Source: Candidatus Altimarinota bacterium
GTDB lineage: Bacteria > Patescibacteriota > Gracilibacteria > BD1-5 > UBA6164
NCBI GenBank assembly: GCA_027066455.1
Contig: JAMONT010000037.1
Location: 1-41,308, forward strand
Direction: 5' to 3'
Length of the DNA stretch: 41,308 nt
Both the position numbers and the translations under genes were made by a program. The notes under the pieces were generated by a model. The model saw only the letters and a program-made list of their open reading frames with translations, did not search any database and had not been told where the DNA came from. Shown in pieces: positions 19,466-28,017 of the stretch (its first letter is position 1; each line of letters begins with the position of its first letter).

Positions 19466-20197
19466 ATGAATAAAAATCTTTATGAAATTTTGTGAGTTTC
19501 TAAAACTGCAAATGATGATGAAATAAAAAAAGCTTATAGAAAACTTGCAATGCAATATCACCCAGATAGAGCTAAAGGTGATAAAAAAGAAGCAGAAAAA
19601 AAATTCAAAGAAATTTCTGGTGCTTATGAAATTTTGAGTGATTCAAAAAAAAGAAAAAATTATGATACTTTTTGAAGTGCTGGAGCAAGTCCTTTTTGAT
19701 GATGAAGTTCTTCTTGATATTCAAGTGCTTGATTTTGAGGTTTTGAAGACCTTTTTAATAATTTTAATTCAGGACAAACTAAAAAATCTAGCACTAGTTC
19801 AAGTTCTCAATTTGATTTTAATTTAGAAGATTTATTTTGACAAACTTCTTGAAATAATTCTTATTCTCAAACAAAATGATATAATAATTCTTATTCTCAA
19901 AAACAAACAGAAAAAAAACCTGAAACTTTAGATTTTGAAAAATCTTATGAAGTTCCTATTTTTGATTTAATTTTAGGTTGTAAAATAGAAGTTTCTGGAG
20001 TGTATGGGAAAAAAGTAAAATTAAAAATTCCAGAAAATACAAAACCTTGAACAAAATTTAGAGTAAAAGAATTATGAAAGAAAAGTTGATGAAAAACTTG
20101 AAATTTAATAATAAAAATTGATACAAAAATGCCTAAACATATTTCTGAAGTTGATTTACATATGCTTGAAAGAATAAGAGAAAATGTGTCTTATTAA
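19466..20197 (+). CDS. DnaJ-like co-chaperone (CbpA type)
   Basis: 243 residues. The J domain (about 3-66) has the HPD motif at 32-34 (YHPDRAKG) and the helix IV region [18 protein letters not shown] Gly/Ser/Phe-rich linker (about 70-150, many TGA glycines) follows. The zinc-finger cysteines of type I DnaJ are absent. The C-terminal substrate domain ([36 protein letters not shown]) is short; a full DnaJ has about 375 residues. It stimulates DnaK and delivers clients. It is followed by a strong bidirectional terminator shared with the gene on the other strand; hsp20 lies 1 kb away. Confidence 0.92.
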
Positions 20198-20206
20198 AAT
20201 TATTTA

Positions 20207-20244
20207 AAAAATGGTTATTTGTCTTAAGGCAAATAACCATTTTT
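20207..20244. terminator. Bidirectional terminator
   Basis: A perfect 15-bp stem, AAAAATGGTTATTTG / CAAATAACCATTTTT, with an 8-base loop. A-run and T-run ends allow use in both directions. It serves dnaJ-like (+) and the secreted protein gene (-). The last codons and stop of the latter (20224) lie inside the loop and right arm. Confidence 0.9.
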
Positions 20245-20943
20245 AATTTTCACCTTCCATTTAAAAGCAATTCTTTCTAAATAAGAAATATTTATATCAA
20301 AAAGTTTTAATAAATAAGAATAAGATTTTCTAATATCTTGCATAAAAACTGTTCTATTATCTCTTCTTAATTCCAATTTATTTAAAAGTAAATGATTATA
20401 AGCAACTCTCTTATAGATATTTAATTTTATTTTTGCCAAACTCATACAATCTTGATTATCCCATCATTTTATAGTTACTGGACTACTAGCATCATTACAA
20501 GAACCAAATTCTTCAATTAATGTTTTATCACAAATTGTTTTATATCTAAAATAATATTTTCACAAAATTCCAAAATCTGAATCAATATTATCTACACCAT
20601 TTAAAAAATTGGGAGCTTCTTCTCATTCAGCTGGAGTTTTAAAATAATAATCTTTATTTGTTTGCATAAAAATAAGACTATTTTTAGCATCAACATCAAC
20701 TTTTTTAAATAAATCATCTAAAATTATTTGAAAAAGTTGCACATCAGATTCACTTTGAACACAAATAAAATCAAGACTTTTATAAGATCAAGTCATAATA
20801 GCTTTTTTACATTCTACAAGTTTTTTCATATAATCAGAATTACACTCCCCTGCTTTTACTGATGGAAAATTAAAAATAAAAAGTAAAAAAAATAAACTCA
20901 AAAATATTTTTTTTATCCTCAAAAATTTTATTTTATTATACAT
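20224..20943 (-). CDS. Secreted unknown protein, 239 aa
   Basis: A basic start (MYNKIKFLRIKKIF) followed by a hydrophobic core (LSLFFLLFIFNFPSVKA) forms a Sec signal peptide, probably cut near residue 32. The mature part has about seven Cys (ECNSD, VECKKA, FICVQ, TICDK, GSCND, QDCMS), suggesting disulphides in an extracytoplasmic protein. Its Cys-rich, helical character recalls the proteins at 35631-37280 and 37290-38717, although I cannot claim homology. It ends inside a shared terminator. It lies five bases after a tiny hydrophobic protein gene and is probably last in the hsp20 transcript. Confidence 0.75.
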
Positions 20944-20947
20944 AATT

Positions 20948-21154
20948 TTATTTTTTCTTATTAAAAATATTCAAAACACCAACTAAAACTTTTCAAGTAT
21001 TTTCTTTCAAAATTCAAAAAAAAGTTTTTTTATTTGTTTTATTTTTTTCTCATCTTAATTTTTTAGAAAGTCAAAAAATAGATGCTAAAGCTCATCAAAT
21101 AACAACTCCTGTTATTAATTTATCTATTTTTTTTCATCATTTTTTAAATAACAT
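20948..21154 (-). CDS. Small YtxH-like hydrophobic protein, 68 aa
   Basis: 68 residues. After a basic start (MLFKKGGKKIDK) comes a glycine-rich hydrophobic segment (LITGVVIGGALASIFGL, about 13-29) and then a basic tail with a second amphipathic stretch. The layout resembles YtxH/gas-vesicle-like small stress proteins, a weak resemblance based on composition. It lies between hsp20 (18 bases) and the secreted protein gene (four bases), so it is probably part of that transcript. Six glycines are TGA, so it is hidden under the standard code. Confidence 0.6.
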
Positions 21155-21172
21155 TTTTTATTTTTGTTAAAA

Positions 21173-21640
21173 TTATATTGTAACTTTATCTATTTTTATA
21201 GTTTTTGAATCAAACTGAAGTTTTGGAATTTTTATAATTAATAAATTTGTATCCATATATGCTTTAATTTTATTCATTTCAAGATTTTCTGGTAAAATAA
21301 CATTCCTTATAAATTTTCACCAAAAACATTCTTTATTTTTTATTTTAATATCTCAAATAAAATATTCTTTTGGTTTTTTTCTAACTCATTTTATAGTTAA
21401 AACTGTTTTATTTAAAGTTAAATCAATATCATCATATTCAACTCAAGCAATAGGAGAAATAATAATTATTTCAGTATCAGTTTCCAAAACATCAAGAGCA
21501 ATTTGTCCAGTTTCTTCTTCCAAAGTTTCATTTTTTGTATCATTTATTTCATTTATTTCTACCTCAGTTTCCATTTCAGGGTTGATATTTTCATTATTAT
21601 CTCAATCTTTTTTTTCTCAAAGTCCAAAAATTTTAAACAT
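21173..21640 (-). CDS. Small heat shock protein, Hsp20/alpha-crystallin
   Basis: 155 residues. An acidic N-terminal arm (about 12-45) precedes the alpha-crystallin domain. ALDVLETDTEIIIISPIAGVEYDDIDLTLNKTVLTIKG follows the family pattern ..d..e.vv..elPGv..edi.v.v....L.I.G. The C-terminal beta-strand ends NLLIIKIPK, and an I-x-I-like tail (TIKIDKVTI) is present. It is an ATP-independent holdase. The position divergent from the pilC gene, with the chaperone dnaJ-like gene nearby, is compatible with stress regulation; no CIRCE-type repeat was seen. Confidence 0.88.
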
Positions 21641-21708
21641 ATTTTTTATATTAATAATTAAATATTTTTTTTATTCTACTTATAATTTTTTTTTTTTCAA
21701 TTAAATTT

Positions 21709-21737
21709 TTGAATTTTTTTCAATTAAATGATATAAT
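21709..21737 (+). promoter_or_regulatory. Promoter of the pilC-like gene
   Basis: TTGAAT (21709-21714) and TATAAT (21732-21737) are 17 bases apart. The start would fall near 21744, 34 bases before the ATG at 21778. Confidence 0.7.
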
Positions 21738-21777
21738 TAATTTATATAATTATTTTTTAAGATGAAAAACATAATTA

Positions 21778-23022
21778 ATGACAACAAAAGAATTATTTTC
21801 GGAAAAATTAAATTTAGGTAAATTACCTAACTTTAGTCTTTTTAATTCCAAAAAAAATAAAATAAATTCTAATGTTTGACAAAAAAATAAAATAAATAAT
21901 TTTCTAAAAAATAAGATAAATTCTTTAAAAAAAATTTTTGCAAAAAAAAGTAATAGTAATATAAAAATTTCAGCTAAACAAAAAATAGAATTTTTAGACC
22001 AATTTTCTAATCTTATAAATTCTTGAATTCCAATTATAAATACACTTAAAATAATGCTTTTTCAAACAAAAAATAAAAAAATAGATATAATTTTGAAATC
22101 TATTTTAGAAAATTTGAATTCTTGAAAAAAATTAAAACAAGCTTTTTTTGTTTTTGAAAAAGTTTTTACAAATTTTGATTTATCAATAGTAGAAATGTGA
22201 GAAACTACAGGAGAAATGTGAAAATCTTTAGATATAATCAGAGAAAGAGAGGAGAAAGCAAAAGAATTAAAGTCAAAAATAGTTTGAGCTTTGATTTATC
22301 CAATAATAATTATTTTTTTATCAATTGCAATGATAGTTACTTTTTTGCTTTTTGTAATTCCAAAAATTCAAAAAATGTATGTTGATGCTAGAGTAAAATT
22401 ACCAGAATTAACAACTTTTGTAATAAATGCTTCTGATTTTTTAAAGGCAAATATTTATTATATTGTATGATGATTTTTTATTTTTATAGTATTTTTTACT
22501 TGGCTTAGAAATAATAAAAAAACAAAAATTCATTTTGATTATTTTATATTAAAAATACCATTTTTTTGATGACTTATAAAAAGAAAAATTTTAGTTTCAT
22601 TTTCTAGGACTCTTTGAACTCTACTTTCTAGTTGAGTTTTGATAAGCAAATCACTTGAAATAACTAAAAAATCACTTGAAAATGATTATTATGAAAAAGA
22701 ATTGAATAAAATAATTTCTTGAGTTTGAGACTGAAAAGCACTTAGTGATTTGATGTGAATAGGACTTTTAAAACAAAAAAAAGAAAGTTTTTATTTTCCA
22801 ATAGAATTAGCTTCTGTTATAAGAATATGAGAACAAACCTGAAAAACTCCAGAACTTTTATTAAAAGTCTCTGAAAAGTTTAATAAAGAACTAGATGGAA
22901 TTACAAAAAATATTTGAACTGCTATAGAACCAATTGTAATAATTTTTGTAGGTTGAATAATTTGAACAATAATTATGGCCATTTTAATGCCTTTTTTCAA
23001 TATGGTAAATGTTGTTTGATAA
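21778..23022 (+). CDS. pilC: Type IV pilus / type II secretion platform protein (PilC/GspF)
   Basis: 414 residues. Two T2SF repeats are visible. The first has FLDQFSNLINSGIPIINTL ... VEMGETTGEMGKSLDII, the second FSRTLGTLLSSGVLISKSLEI ... VIRIGEQTGKTPELLLKVSEKF. Both carry the E-x-G-E-x-t-G hallmark with TGA glycines. Three membrane segments stand after each repeat and at the C-terminus (about 180-205, 225-245, 385-410). This inner-membrane platform links the assembly ATPase to pilin. It has its own promoter, and a secreted beta-propeller gene follows after 32 bases. The start at 21778 is preferred because the ATG at 21762 opens only a 19-codon frame. Confidence 0.9.
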
Positions 23023-23054
23023 AATAATTTTAATTTAATTTTTAATAAAAAAAT

Positions 23055-25319
23055 ATGGATAAAAAAATAAAAGTATGAGTTTGAATTTTAGTTTTATTTT
23101 TAGTTTACTTTTTCTTTTTTAGATGAGAATCACAATATAGTTTTTCTGCAAAAGATTTAGAAGTAAAAAACATAACAAACAAATCTGATTTTGAAAATAT
23201 TATTGTAAAATGACTTTATGATAAAATAGTAAAAAGTTGTAAAAAACCTGAACCAGATAGATATTATTGATGATGAGGTGGTTGATGATTTGGTGCTTCA
23301 ATAAAAGAATCAGTTAAATGAAATAGTGGTTGATGATGAATAAGATGGTGAACAGAAGAAGTTAGATCTTGAATAAAATGAAATGATTGATGATGAGGTT
23401 CTTTTTCAAGTTTTTCTTTTAAAGGAAAAGAACAAAAAATTGAAACAACAAAAAAAGTTGGTTTTTCAAAAACAAATCTTCAAAAATTAAATGTTGATGA
23501 ATGAGATATTTTAAAACAAACAAAAGATTATATTTTTTATTTTTCAAATTCTGAATCAAAAATTTTTATAATAAAAGCTCCTAATTGAAAAAATAAAAAT
23601 TTGGAAAATGTTGAAATATTAACAACAATAGAAATTCCTCTAGATTTAAGAAAAAAAGCTGAACTTTTTGTGAGTGAAAATAGACTTGTTTATTTGGCTT
23701 CAAAAAAAGATTATGAAAATAATAGTACAATTGTTTGAATTTATGATATTTCTGATTTGAAAAATAAACAAATAAAATTAGTAAAAATTTTTGAAACAAA
23801 ATGAGAATATTTCAAATCAAGACTTATAAATGATAATTTATATATAATTAGTGATTATTCTTTAGAACCTCTAAAAGATGCAATTTGTGGTAAAATAAAT
23901 GATGAAGAAAATTGATTTGGAGAATTTGTAGAATATTTTACTTGAATAGATTTTAGTTTTAGAGATAAAAAATTATATGAGGATTTCAAAGAAAAATTGG
24001 AAACTTATTCTTATAAATTTAACCAAGATGAATTATCTTCTGAAGGTAAATCAGAAAAATTAGAAAAAATAAATTTATTTTATACAAAAAAAGATTTTGC
24101 TTGAGATATTTCTAACTTGAATTTTAATATAATTTCAGTTGTAAATATAGAAAAAAAAGATACAAAAAACACTCAACATTTATTATTTTGAGATTTGAAA
24201 TGAGGTGAAATTCATATGACTTTAGATAATTTATATTTAGTTAATTCATATTTTAATAAAGAAAAGTGGAGTTGTAATTTTAAAAAATTATGTTTTATAG
24301 AAGATTTTGAATCTTGAAATTTTACTTCTGTTTCAAAATTAGGACTTTTAGACAAAAAATTGGAATATAAAAAGACAAAAATTATTCCTTGAAAGCCTAT
24401 AAATCAATATTCTATGGATGAAGATAAGTGATATTTTAGGATTTTTACAACTTCTTGAAGAAATAGAACTGGAACTAATTTATATGTTTTTTCTAAAGAA
24501 TTTGAACTAACTTGAAAAATAGAAAAAATAAAACCTAGAGAAGAATTCAAGTCTTCAAGATTTATTTGAGATAAAGCATTTTTAGTAACTTTTGAACAAA
24601 TTGACCCTTTTTTTGTAATTGATTTACAAAATCCTGCTAAACCTGAAATAATCTGAGAATTAAAAATTCCTTGATATTCTTCATATTTACATCCATATTG
24701 AACTTTTTGAGATAAACAGTATTTAATCTGATTATGAAAGGAAAATGGTTCTGTAAAAATAGATTTATATGAAGTAGATTATTCTAAAAAAACTTTGTGA
24801 TGATATATTTGAACAACACAAAAATTTACAAAAATTTTATCAAAATGAAAAAGTGAAACACCAGCTGAAAAAAATCCTAGAGCTTTTGTTTGGGATAAGC
24901 AAGAGAAAAAATTATATTTACCATTTTTTGAAAAATATAATTTTAATTGAATTTTATGAATAAAAATTGATAAAGATGAATGAATAAAAGAATTTTTTAG
25001 AGAAAATTATAGAGATTTACATAGTCTTAATAAGAATAATACTTATAATGCAAATTCAAGAGTTTGATATTATAAATGAAAAACAAATAAAACAACAGCT
25101 TTTTATATAAATCCTTATTTTCTAGCTTTTAAAAATATTATTTTTGATACAAAAATAAAAGAAAATAAAAAAATATTTTTTAATGAAAAAATGCAAAGAA
25201 GGTATTTGAAAATGCAAAAGATATTAGAAGAAAGAAAAAAACAAAAAGAAGAAAGAATAAGAAATATCGGAAAAAATAATAAATTTTGAACTGGTTCTTT
25301 AAGAGATTTTACTAACTAA
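23055..25319 (+). CDS. Large secreted beta-propeller protein, 754 aa
   Basis: An uncleaved-looking signal/anchor (about 5-24) is followed by a short extracellular stem. Residues about 70-130 form a low-complexity section with three glycine tracts (YYGGGGGGFG, SGGGGIRWG, DGGGGSF), mostly TGA codons. The rest matches the secreted Beta_propel family (PF09826): NLQKLNVDEGDILKQTKDYIFYF, NRLVYLASKK, YLVNSYF, GKPINQYSMDE, NLYVFSKEFELTGKIEKI and FFVIDLQNPAKPEIIGELKIPG. The C-terminal 60 residues are a charged helix (ILEERKKQKEERI). The propeller probably binds a surface partner; its function is unknown. It follows the pilC-like gene by 32 bases, suggesting export or attachment linked to pili. Confidence 0.82.
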
Positions 25320-25322
25320 ATT

Positions 25323-25374
25323 TCCCTCTCTCTTGAATTCTCTCTCCCCCCTTATAGGGAGAAAGAGGCTACAA
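25323..25374 (+). repeat. GC-rich palindromic repeat R6, intergenic
   Basis: Begins four bases after the beta-propeller stop: CCCTCTCTCTTGAATTCTCT, then a hairpin (CTCCCCCCTTATAGGGAG), then AAAGAGGCTACA. Nearly identical to R2 and R5. Confidence 0.85.
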
Positions 25375-25406
25375 AAAAACATTTTAATTTAATAACTTAC
25401 ACTATT

Positions 25407-26006
25407 ATGCCTTTACTATTTTTAATAGCTTACCCACTTTTTGCTTGGTATTTATTTAAAACAACAAAAAATCAAGTAAAAAATATCCCTTGAAATATAA
25501 AATTTTTAGGAATTATGGGTTTTGTTTTTTTGTATTTATTTACATTATATAACAATATTATTCAAAATGATTTCATAAGATGAGAATGAGAAGAAATATA
25601 TTTTTATACTTTATTAATAATTTGTATAACTTATATTTTCACATTTTTTATTTACAAATCTAAGTATAAAGATATTTTAGAAAATGATGTAGATTTTTAT
25701 TTAAATCAACAGTATATTTCAAAAAAAGAATTTATAATAAATTTTATTTTTTTTCTAATTCCAATTTGAATTTCACTTTTTTGGTTTTTTAAAATATGAG
25801 ATAAAATTTTTCAAGCAATCTTTATGGATCAAATATCTTTAGTTGAAATATTATATGTTTATTTAATTTTTTATTTTTTCATAGCTTCAATTTATTGATT
25901 TTTTGCTACAATAGAAAAATATACTCAACAAGGAATTATAAAAAAAATTAAAAAAGAAATTGGATTTGAAGAAAAAGTTAGAGAAAAATTAGAAGAAAAA
26001 AAATAA
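25407..26006 (+). CDS. Five-helix membrane protein, tandem copy 1
   Basis: 199 residues with about five hydrophobic segments (3-17, 33-49, 68-84, 112-133, 150-175) and a charged C-terminal helix (IIKKIKKEIGFEEKVREKLEEKK). It shares long identical stretches with the next gene, including KYKDILENDVDFYLNQ and YISKKEFIIN, and both end ASIYGFFATIEKY plus the charged tail. The spacer before the ATG is also duplicated (TTTTAATTTAATAACTTA). No family recognised; a membrane accessory or immunity-like role cannot be distinguished. Confidence 0.72.
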
Positions 26007-26046
26007 AATTAAGAAATTTATTTTAATTTAATAACTTATATTTATT

Positions 26047-26667
26047 ATGTCTTTACTATTTTTAATAATTTACCCACTTTTTGCTTGGTATTTATTTAAA
26101 AAAACAAAAAATAAAGTAAAAAATATTCCTTGAAATATAAAATTTTTAGGAACTATTGGTTTTATTCTTTTAACTCTTTTTGTGCTTTATAATAATAAAG
26201 ATCTTTTTATATTTGAAAATGATAGTGTTTTTAGGAGTATGTATCACGATAGTATTATGTATCCTTTTAGTTTTCTTGTGATTTTAATAGTTTATATTTT
26301 TACTTTTTTCTATTATAAATTTAAATACAAAGATATTTTAGAAAATGATGTAGATTTTTATTTAAATCAACCATATATTTCAAAAAAAGAATTTATAATA
26401 AATCTTGTTTTTTTACTTACTGTAGCCTTAACTTTTAGTTATTCAATACTTCAAATGGGTTTTAAAAAATTTCTTATTTTCTCTTTAAGTGCTGATACTT
26501 TAATAGATTTACTTTTTATATATATACTTATGTTTGCATCAATAGCTTCAATTTATTGATTTTTTGCTACAATAGAAAAATATAATAAACAAAGAATTAT
26601 AAAAAAAATTAAAGAAAAAGTTGGATTTGAAGAAAAGATTAGGGAGAAATTAGAAGAAAAAAAATAA
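26047..26667 (+). CDS. Five-helix membrane protein, tandem copy 2
   Basis: 206 residues, a clear paralogue of the preceding gene with similar ends and a more divergent middle. The loop after helix 2 (LYNNKDLFIFENDSVFRSMY) and the segment after YISKKEFIIN differ most. The ends and the upstream spacer remain nearly identical, so this is either a recent duplication with fast loop evolution or gene conversion of the ends. Only two glycine codons are TGA here. The gene downstream is a decayed endonuclease on the other strand. Function unknown. Confidence 0.72.
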
Positions 26668-26718
26668 AAAAAATTTCTTATTTTTTATTATAATATTTTT
26701 TTTGATCTTTAGTTTTTT

Positions 26719-27093
26719 TTATAAATTATCTTTTCAAATCGAATCAGCTCATTTATCTCAAACTCAAATAGTTGTTTTTACTTTAAAATCTAATTTATTA
26801 AATAAATTTGTAATATATTCTTCAAAATCCCGAGGATCTATTTTTTGTAAATTTGAAATTCTTTTATAAGTATTCAATGATTTTATTTTATATGAAAAAT
26901 ATTAAAGTTGTAATAAAATCATAAAAAAATAAAAAAATAAAAAATTCCAAAAGATAAAAACATAATTTCTTTCAATATTTTTTGAACAATTCTTTTCTTA
27001 TTAACTTCTTTTTTTTCTAGAAAAAGATTTATCTTTTGAAATTCTATTCTTTTTAAGCCAATAATGTTGATTTCTTTTTATGTATTTAGCCAT
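26719..27093 (-). pseudogene. Decayed Mrr-like restriction endonuclease
   Basis: Three short pieces lie in different frames. First, an ATG at 27093 opens MAKYIKRNQHYWLKKNRISK and stops at codon 31, right after an A8 run. Second, a piece in another frame encodes a membrane helix (IMFLSFGIFYFFIFLGFYY). Third, yet another frame encodes KIDPRDFEEYITNLFNKLDF followed by GVGDKGADSIGKDNL and a stop. The third piece matches the start of the Mrr/REase fold (dphdFEe.va.ll...Gy.v..t....D.GvD), but the stop comes before the catalytic [EQ]xK. Two frame breaks plus truncation make this a remnant, unless A-run miscounts in the assembly explain part of it. It fills most of the 553-base gap between genes. Confidence 0.65.
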
Positions 27094-27220
27094 AATTTTA
27101 TTAGGAATTATTTATTTTAATTTTACTAAAAAAATTTAAAAAAGCAAAAACTAAAAAACTTTTTTGCAAAAGAAAATATTATTTATATAATTTAATAAAA
27201 ATAATTTTTAAAAATAAATA

Positions 27221-27859
27221 ATGATAATTTATTTAGATGAATCAAAAAAAATAAATAAATGAAAAAAATGACAATATATTTTTTGATGATTAATTACAAC
27301 ATATAAATCATGAACAATTGATAAAATATATAATGAATTTTTAGAATATGCTTGAATAAAATATAAATGAGAGCTAAAAAGTAATGATAGATTTTATAAA
27401 GAAAAAATAGATGTTTTTTATGAATTTTTAGAATTAAAATGATATATGAAAAATATTGAGTTTTGTTGAATTTATATTGATGAATACAAAGAAAATTGAG
27501 AAAATTATATTGAAATGTTAAGTATTTTATCTGAATTTATTATTGAAAAAAGTAAGTTTAAAGGTAATTCTTTTTCAAAAATTCAAATAATGTCTGATAT
27601 TATAAAACTAGATAAAAAGGAAAAATATATAAATAAACAATTGAATTGTAATTTAGTTAATTTAAAGAAAAAATATTGTATAAAAAATATTTTGATTGAT
27701 TTTTATAATTCAAAAAATTATTGATGAATAAAATTTTCTGATTTAATTGTTTGAATTTTAAGAAAACAATATATAAATAATAAAGAAAAATTAGATTATG
27801 AATTTACTCAATATTTCATAAATAAAGAAATAAAAATTATAAAATATTTAAATAAATAA
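27221..27859 (+). CDS. DUF3800 family protein, copy 2
   Basis: 212 residues. Opens MIIYLDESKK (DUF3800 signature, Lys for the usual Gly) and closes with YGGIKFSDLIVGILRKQYIN. Shared with copy 1 are FGGLITTYKSGTIDKIYNEF, GELKSNDRFYKEKIDVFYEF and the C-terminal block; the middle (about 100-160) is more variable. The acids near the N-terminus and in FSDL are candidates for a metal-binding nuclease-like site (inference). The stop codon overlaps the poly-A/T tract that terminates small RNA 2 on the other strand. It sits beside a dead Mrr-type endonuclease, a typical defence-island setting. Confidence 0.85.
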
Positions 27860-27937
27860 AAAAAAGAGCATCCCCTAGTTTCATAGACTACAGAATCACT
27901 CCATGATCTCCACTAGGCAAAAATCTCTTTTTTTTGT
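27858..27937 (-). ncRNA. Structured small RNA 2, partner of DUF3800 gene
   Basis: An 80-nt RNA read from the minus strand. It begins ACAAAAAAAAGAG and ends CTCTTTTTTTT, so its ends pair. Inside are CCTAG/CTAGG (27917-27913 / 27878-27874), an internal loop TGG / ATGAAA, then AGA/TCT and an apical hairpin (ATCA tggag TGAT). Blocks GCCTAGTGGAGA and TCTATGAAACTAGGGGA align with small RNA 1 (GCCTGTGGAGA, TCTGTGAAGCAGGGGA). RNA 2 has one extra A on the left arm and one extra T on the right, adding exactly one base pair. That paired change argues for a conserved fold rather than chance. Confidence 0.8.
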
Positions 27938-27943
27938 ATAACT

Positions 27944-27971
27944 ATTATATTAGACTTTTAAAAAATTGCAA
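27944..27971 (-). promoter_or_regulatory. Promoter of small RNA 2
   Basis: On the minus strand, TTGCAA (27971-27966) and TATAAT (27949-27944) are 16 bases apart. The seventh base past the -10 is A at 27937, giving ACAAAAAA as for small RNA 1. Confidence 0.75.
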
Positions 27972-28017
27972 ATTTATTTTTTAGAGTTTTTTTAGTTAGG
28001 AATTATTTTTTTATATT

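Noticed and set aside
21762-21780. Earlier start codon for the pilC-like gene at 21762
   Set aside because: That ATG is in another frame and stops after 19 codons; the 21778 ATG is in frame with the full T2SF protein.
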